The notes under the pieces are model-generated. The model did no database searches. It worked only from the letters and a program-made list of their open reading frames with translations, and was not told the DNA's origin. 10,243 nucleotides of DNA from Caldifarciminota bacterium (GTDB lineage Bacteria > Hydrothermota > Hydrothermia > B15-G9 > WFZT01). The position numbers were made by a program, and so were the translations under genes. The number at the start of each line of letters is the position of its first letter. The stretch's first letter is position 1. The stretch lies in contig JALXCE010000353.1 of assembly GCA_026991055.1 (NCBI GenBank), forward strand, positions 1-10,243. The letters run 5' to 3'. This document shows positions 6,552-10,243 of this stretch, one piece after another.

Positions 6552-7571
6552 ATGAAACCTGAAATTGCTGTTATTGGAGCAGGTGCAATTGGGGGTACTA
6601 CCGCTGCATTTATGGCAGAAGCAGGCTACAGTGTTGAGATTGTAACAAAATATCCCGAACTTGCCCGAAAGATCGAAAGCGAAGGAATTCTTATTACAGG
6701 TGTTAGGGGGAAACAACGTGTAAAGATGAAAGCAGTACCACATGTTAGAGATTTAAAAGGCCCGAAAGATTTTGTCTTTATTGCCACCAAAGCAAATGAC
6801 CTTGAAAATGTTGCGAGAGAATTGCTTCCTTTCCTCCATAAAGACTCGCGCGTGGTATCCATGCAAAACGGAATCTGCGAGTTCACTCTCGCAGAAATTG
6901 TTGAAAAAGACCGGACCGTAGGCTGTGTTGTTGGCTGGGGTGCCACGATGGTCTCACCAGCACACCTCGAGATGACATCAAAAGGGCACTTCTGGATAGG
7001 GTATATCAATCGAGAGCCCGATGATAGGCTTTATACGATCAAAAAACTGCTTGAAACTGTCGTGCCTGTGGAAATCTCGACAGATATCATCGCACAGCTT
7101 TATTCCAAACTCATCATAAACTCTTCCATCACCTCTCTTGGGGCGTTAACGGGACTCTGTCTCGGGGATATGCTCAAAAAGGGCAAAATTCGCCGCCTTT
7201 TTATTAAAATCATGGATGAGGCCCTCGAGGTGGCTGATGCAATGAACCTGAAAGTTCCACCTTACGAAGGAAAACTTGACTACTACAAGCTCGTCAACTC
7301 AAAGGGTATCTTTGGCAATATCCTAAGATACATTGTTATCCGCGGTGTTGGCTTCAAATACAGGAAGCTCAAATCCTCGAGTCTCCAGTCCCTTGAGCGG
7401 GGTCGCCCTACGGAGATTGATTACCTCAACGGATTTATCGTCCGCAAGGGTAAGGAACTCGGCATCCCCACGCCTCTTAATGAGAAGATCGTTGAAATGA
7501 TAAAGGAAATCGAACAGGGAAAAAGGCCAATCAGACCTGAAAACATTGAAGAGCTCCTGCCTTACGTATAA
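6552..7571 (+). CDS. panE: 2-dehydropantoate 2-reductase (ketopantoate reductase) family protein
   Basis: Cytoplasmic NAD(P)H-dependent oxidoreductase; the family reaction reduces ketopantoate to pantoate for CoA synthesis. It is 339 residues from the ATG at 6552. The frame is open from 6420, but those 44 codons cross a perfect hairpin, and the Rossmann strand MKPEIAVIGAGAIGG begins exactly at 6552, so that start is preferred although no Shine-Dalgarno precedes it. Visible residues: dinucleotide loop GAGAIGG (9-15), K80 in TKAND, QNG (105-107), the catalytic-type lysine in SKLIIN (K186, N190), and the C-terminal signature with S276 and TEIDYLNG (E288), the counterparts of E. coli Lys176, Ser244 and Glu256. 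It is about 35 residues longer than E. coli PanE, partly from an insert around 240-270. Paralogues in this family reduce other 2-oxo acids and no pan genes are nearby, so the exact substrate is uncertain. Confidence 0.8.
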   Translation: MKPEIAVIGAGAIGGTTAAFMAEAGYSVEIVTKYPELARKIESEGILITGVRGKQRVKMKAVPHVRDLKGPKDFVFIATKANDLENVARELLPFLHKDSRVVSMQNGICEFTLAEIVEKDRTVGCVVGWGATMVSPAHLEMTSKGHFWIGYINREPDDRLYTIKKLLETVVPVEISTDIIAQLYSKLIINSSITSLGALTGLCLGDMLKKGKIRRLFIKIMDEALEVADAMNLKVPPYEGKLDYYKLVNSKGIFGNILRYIVIRGVGFKYRKLKSSSLQSLERGRPTEIDYLNGFIVRKGKELGIPTPLNEKIVEMIKEIEQGKRPIRPENIEELLPYV

Positions 7572-7735
7572 CTGGTAGGATAGATTTTCGGCCGATATCC
7601 ATAGCTGTGGCAGTAATATTTCCACACGATAATTCAGATAAACCTGTCAGGAAGGAGATAGTCAGGGGTGCTGAAAATTATGGATTTTCAACGATTCTCA
7701 TCGGGTATAATCAATTTCCGACTAAACGTAAGTGA
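7571..7735 (+). pseudogene. Probable remnant of a LacI-family / type-1 periplasmic-binding protein
   Basis: The frame starting at 7571 reads IDFRP, then ISIAVAVIFP, then VRKEIVRGAENYGFSTILIGYN, and stops at a TGA (7733-7735). This order resembles the start of the effector domain of LacI/GalR regulators (LGYRP linker region, then IGVIxP, then RGxExxAxxxGYxxxL). There is no start codon or ribosome binding site, and the frame is closed upstream within panE at 7547-7549. After the TGA the same frame continues as VDGDIFGLALPSLTVFKS up to about 7850, faintly like the DDI...PSLTT segment near the LacI C-terminus, as if the middle had been deleted. Recognition is by eye on about 50 residues; a chance open stretch cannot be excluded. 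Confidence 0.4.
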
Positions 7736-7789
7736 GGCCCTTCCTCTCAGATGGTGGATGGGGACATCTTCGGACTCGCTCTACCTTCC

Positions 7790-7819
7790 TTGACTGTGTT
7801 TAAAAGCGTAAAGTATAAT
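7790..7819 (+). promoter_or_regulatory. Sigma-70-type promoter of secD-secF
   Basis: TTGACT (7790-7795) and a perfect TATAAT (7814-7819) are 18 nt apart. Transcription would begin near 7826, giving a leader of about 30 nt that contains the secD Shine-Dalgarno. It is the best promoter in the window and shows that secD cannot start upstream of it at the ATG at 7751. Confidence 0.75.
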
Positions 7820-7840
7820 TGGAAACCCGAAATTCACTTT

Positions 7841-7848
7841 GAAGGAGG
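7841..7848 (+). promoter_or_regulatory. Ribosome binding site of secD (selects a TTG start)
   Basis: GAAGGAGG ends 7 nt before TTG at 7856. It is a near-perfect Shine-Dalgarno and fixes the non-ATG start. Confidence 0.8.
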
Positions 7849-7855
7849 CGTAACT

Positions 7856-9403
7856 TTGAAAAGTTTAAGATGGAGAGTAGCTATAGTAGTGGTTTTTATT
7901 CTCGTAGCCCTCTGGAGTCTCTGGCCCACTTTCAGGTACTATTCCATGTCTCCTCAGGAAAGAGCTAAGCTTCCAAGGTCAAAGCTCGCATCTCTGCAGA
8001 AGCGGTCGCTAAACCTTGGACTTGACCTGCAGGGCGGAATGTACCTGCTCCTTGAGGTGGACAAATCCAAACTCTCACCTGAAGAGGCCAAAGGGGCAGT
8101 TGATAGGGCAATCGAGGTCATTAGAAACCGTGTAGACCAGTGGGGTGTATTTGAACCCTCCATCCAGAAGGTTGGAGAGGATAGAATCCTCATACAGCTC
8201 CCTGGTGTTCTTGACCGTGAAAGGGCAAGGCAGCTTATCGGTAAAACGGCTTTACTGGAATTCAGACTGGTGGCACCCGACAACCTCATCATGGAAACCC
8301 TTGAGAGAATTGATAGAAAGCTTGCGGCAGCCGACTCTGCTGACACAAATTCAAGACCGTTCACATCTCTACTCAATTCCTACCGCGGAAACATCGTGGT
8401 CCCTGAAGACAACGTGGCAAAAGTTGATTCTCTTCTCAAAGACCCGAGAGTAAAGGAAGCAATTCCCAAAGGATACGTTTTCATGTGGGGCAAATGGTTT
8501 GAATCTAACGGGCAGAAATTCCGCTCCCTCTACCTCGTTGAGGCAAAGCCCGAGCTCACAGGTGCCTACTTGAAAGATGCAAGGCACACAATCGGCTCTG
8601 CATCAGACCCCAACATTGCAAACCAACCCATTGTTTTGCTTAAATTTAATAGAAAGGGCGCGGCAAGATTCTCTGAAATCACTGGCCGAAACGTTGGCAG
8701 AAGACTTGCAATCGTTCTTGATGGTGTGGTTCAGTCCGCACCGGTAATTAGAGAGAGAATACCCTCAGGGAATGCCCAGATAACGGGTATTGGCTCCATT
8801 GAAGAGGCAAAAGAGCTTGCCGTTATCCTGAGAGCAGGTGCTCTACCTGCACCGGTTAAAATCATCGAAGAGAGGTCAGTGGGACCTCTCCTTGGTCACG
8901 ACTCTATCAAAAGTGGTATCACGGCGTTAATAATTGGATTCCTTCTGGTGGTGATATTCATGGTTATTTACTACAATGTTTCTGGGCTCATTGCCGACCT
9001 CGCACTAATCCTGAACCTCATCTTCATCTTCGCTCTGCTTGTGGGATTCCATGCCACGCTCACATTGCCTGGTCTTGCTGGAATCATTCTCACAGTCGGT
9101 ATGGCAGTTGATGCTAACGTGCTGATATTCGAGAGAATCCGGGAAGAGTTGAGAGCCGGGAAAACACCCAAAATGGCGGTGAACGCAGGCTATTCAAGGG
9201 CAACTGTCACAGTATTCGATGCAAATGTCACAACTCTTATTGCAGCTCTGGTGCTCTACAAGTTCGGTACAGGCCCCATTCGTGGATTCGGTGTTACACT
9301 CTCGATCGGTATCATCGTTAGCTTCTTCACAGCTATCTTCGTTACAAAGATCGTCTTTGACTATCTCCTGACAGTGAAGAAAGTCAAGACCATTAAAATC
9401 TGA
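7856..9403 (+). CDS. secD: Protein translocase subunit SecD
   Basis: Inner-membrane subunit of the Sec accessory complex SecDF, which uses the proton gradient to pull proteins through SecYEG from the outer face. It is 515 residues from a TTG start chosen for its Shine-Dalgarno (7841-7848), the promoter just upstream and the N-terminal end MKSLRWRVAIVVVFILVALW, a basic end plus first membrane helix (7-24). Then come the D1 motif LGLDLQGGMYLLLEVD (54-69), the periplasmic P1 domain (to about 330) with the AVILRAGALPAP segment (322-333), VGPLLGHDSI (342-351), and a five-helix RND-type membrane half. GMAVDANVLIFERIREE (415-431) holds D419, the conserved proton-path aspartate region. FDANVTTLIAAL and GTGPIRGFGVTLSIGI are further family signatures. 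secF follows after 14 bp with its own ribosome binding site. yajC, the usual partner upstream, is not here. Confidence 0.96.
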   Translation: MKSLRWRVAIVVVFILVALWSLWPTFRYYSMSPQERAKLPRSKLASLQKRSLNLGLDLQGGMYLLLEVDKSKLSPEEAKGAVDRAIEVIRNRVDQWGVFEPSIQKVGEDRILIQLPGVLDRERARQLIGKTALLEFRLVAPDNLIMETLERIDRKLAAADSADTNSRPFTSLLNSYRGNIVVPEDNVAKVDSLLKDPRVKEAIPKGYVFMWGKWFESNGQKFRSLYLVEAKPELTGAYLKDARHTIGSASDPNIANQPIVLLKFNRKGAARFSEITGRNVGRRLAIVLDGVVQSAPVIRERIPSGNAQITGIGSIEEAKELAVILRAGALPAPVKIIEERSVGPLLGHDSIKSGITALIIGFLLVVIFMVIYYNVSGLIADLALILNLIFIFALLVGFHATLTLPGLAGIILTVGMAVDANVLIFERIREELRAGKTPKMAVNAGYSRATVTVFDANVTTLIAALVLYKFGTGPIRGFGVTLSIGIIVSFFTAIFVTKIVFDYLLTVKKVKTIKI

Positions 9404-9408
9404 GGAGG
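9402..9408 (+). promoter_or_regulatory. Ribosome binding site of secF
   Basis: GAGGAGG overlaps the secD stop codon and ends 9 nt before the secF ATG, indicating coupled expression of the two subunits. Confidence 0.75.
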
Positions 9409-9417
9409 CACTGAGAA

Positions 9418-10243
9418 ATGGAAATTTTCAAGAATCCAAACTATGATTTCATAGGTTTTAGAAGAAAGGCTTTCGCAATTTCCGGAACCTTAATCCTTAT
9501 CGGAATACTCTCCATCATTTTTCATGGTGGATTAAGGTATGGGATTGACTTCACAGGCGGAACACTCGTTCAAATCAAATTAGAAAAGCCTGTGGAGATC
9601 GGGAAGATTAGAAAACTGGTCAAACAGGCCGGCATTCCCGGCGCTGAAATCCAGAATTTTGGCGACAAATCAACTTTTCTTGTTAAATACAAGGCAACCA
9701 TTAAAAAGGACCCCTCTGAACTCGTTAAGTTCCTGAGTGAAAAACTGAATCAAAAGGTTATACTTGAGCGGACCGAGAGAGTGGGACCCCGTGTGGGTAA
9801 AGAACTGCAGAAAAAGGCACTCGAAGCTATTCTCATTGGTCTCCTCCTAATGCTTATCTACATATGGATTAGATTTGACCTAAAATTCGGTGTCGGTTCG
9901 GTTCTTGCGCTCTTCCACGACGTTTTCATCACTGTCGGCATATTCTCCCTCCTAAACAAGGAAATTACTATTCCGATAATCGCGGCACTCCTCACCATCG
10001 TGGGTTACTCCATCAACGACTCTATCGTGGTCTCAGATAGAATTCGTGAAAACATGAGGAAATACGGCAAAATCAAGCCGAAAATTGATAAGCTCATTGA
10101 AACTTTCAACCGAAGTATAAATGACACGATTTCAAGAACAGTTATTACATCTTTCACCACACTACTCGTTTTGATTGCGATCCTCATCTTTGGAGGACCT
10201 GTGATATTTGACTTCGCACTCGCAATCACCATTGGAGTAGTTG
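9418..10243 (+). CDS. secF: Protein translocase subunit SecF (3' truncated)
   Basis: Membrane partner of SecD in the Sec-accessory translocase. The first 275 codons are present and the frame is open at the right edge; bacterial SecF is usually about 290-320 residues, so little is missing. Features in order: a cytoplasmic N-terminus, the first helix (about 17-36), YGIDFTGGTLVQIK (41-54, the SecF form of the D1 motif), a small periplasmic domain (about 55-125), VGPRVGKEL (122-130), then helices at about 134-150, 157-180 and 183-205. VGYSINDSIVVSDRIREN (195-212) is the SecF counterpart of the SecD GMAVDANVLIFERIRE helix. SRTVITSFTTLLVL (239-252) precedes the last helices. It starts 14 bp after secD and shares its promoter. 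Not fused to SecD, unlike SecDF of Bacillus or many Bacteroidetes. Confidence 0.95.
   Translation, partial: MEIFKNPNYDFIGFRRKAFAISGTLILIGILSIIFHGGLRYGIDFTGGTLVQIKLEKPVEIGKIRKLVKQAGIPGAEIQNFGDKSTFLVKYKATIKKDPSELVKFLSEKLNQKVILERTERVGPRVGKELQKKALEAILIGLLLMLIYIWIRFDLKFGVGSVLALFHDVFITVGIFSLLNKEITIPIIAALLTIVGYSINDSIVVSDRIRENMRKYGKIKPKIDKLIETFNRSINDTISRTVITSFTTLLVLIAILIFGGPVIFDFALAITIGVV

Noticed and set aside
6345..6743. 132-codon minus-strand open frame
   Set aside because: It lies opposite the 5' part of panE and the hairpin before it, is rich in Cys, Asn and Phe with no recognisable motif, and has no ribosome binding site. It is a shadow frame.
7751..7855. N-terminal extension of SecD from the ATG at 7751
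   Set aside because: The extension contains the secD promoter and Shine-Dalgarno and precedes the normal basic, hydrophobic SecD N-terminus, so it is not translated as SecD.

Overview
The window (about 10.2 kb) carries six genes, all on the + strand: the 3' end of a secreted protein gene, a large gingipain-like protease, an amino-sugar pair (nagB plus a bifunctional glmU-like gene), a ketopantoate-reductase-like gene, and secD followed by secF, which runs off the right edge. It reads as a bacterial chromosome. The two secreted proteins end in type IX secretion (T9SS)-style C-terminal domains, and the GlmU is the alternative form best known from Bacteroidetes. secD and secF are separate genes. 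Together these point to the FCB superphylum or a related candidate phylum; a WOR-3/Stahlbacteria-like uncultured lineage is my best guess, by inference only. Codon usage looks even across the genes, with many AGA/AGG arginines and Lys/Glu-rich proteins. No transposase, integrase, tRNA, rRNA or CRISPR array is visible.

Layout. Positions 1-4016 hold the tail of one T9SS-type cargo gene and, 2 bp later, a 1274-residue C25 cysteine protease with a signal peptide, propeptide, His/Cys catalytic domain, four accessory beta modules and its own sorting domain. A perfect 14-bp GC hairpin closes this unit. Positions 4127-6083 hold nagB and an overlapping glmU-like gene, closed by another strong GC hairpin. 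Positions 6084-6551 are non-coding and rich in structure: a third long hairpin whose 3' arm is also a G-quadruplex motif, then a fourth hairpin, then a weak promoter before the panE-like gene (6552-7571). Positions 7572-7855 hold what looks like a decayed piece of a LacI/periplasmic-binding-type protein and a near-consensus sigma-70 promoter for secD-secF.

How the genes fit together. NagB interconverts glucosamine-6-phosphate and fructose-6-phosphate. The overlapping GlmU-like protein makes UDP-GlcNAc from glucosamine-1-phosphate, so the pair sits on the entry to cell-envelope amino-sugar synthesis. SecD/SecF drive late steps of Sec export, which T9SS cargo such as the C25 protease needs to cross the inner membrane; that link is functional, not an operon link. 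The most notable points are the multi-module protease, the nagB-glmU coupling, the series of intergenic hairpins, and the remnant gene from which the secD promoter appears to have been drawn.
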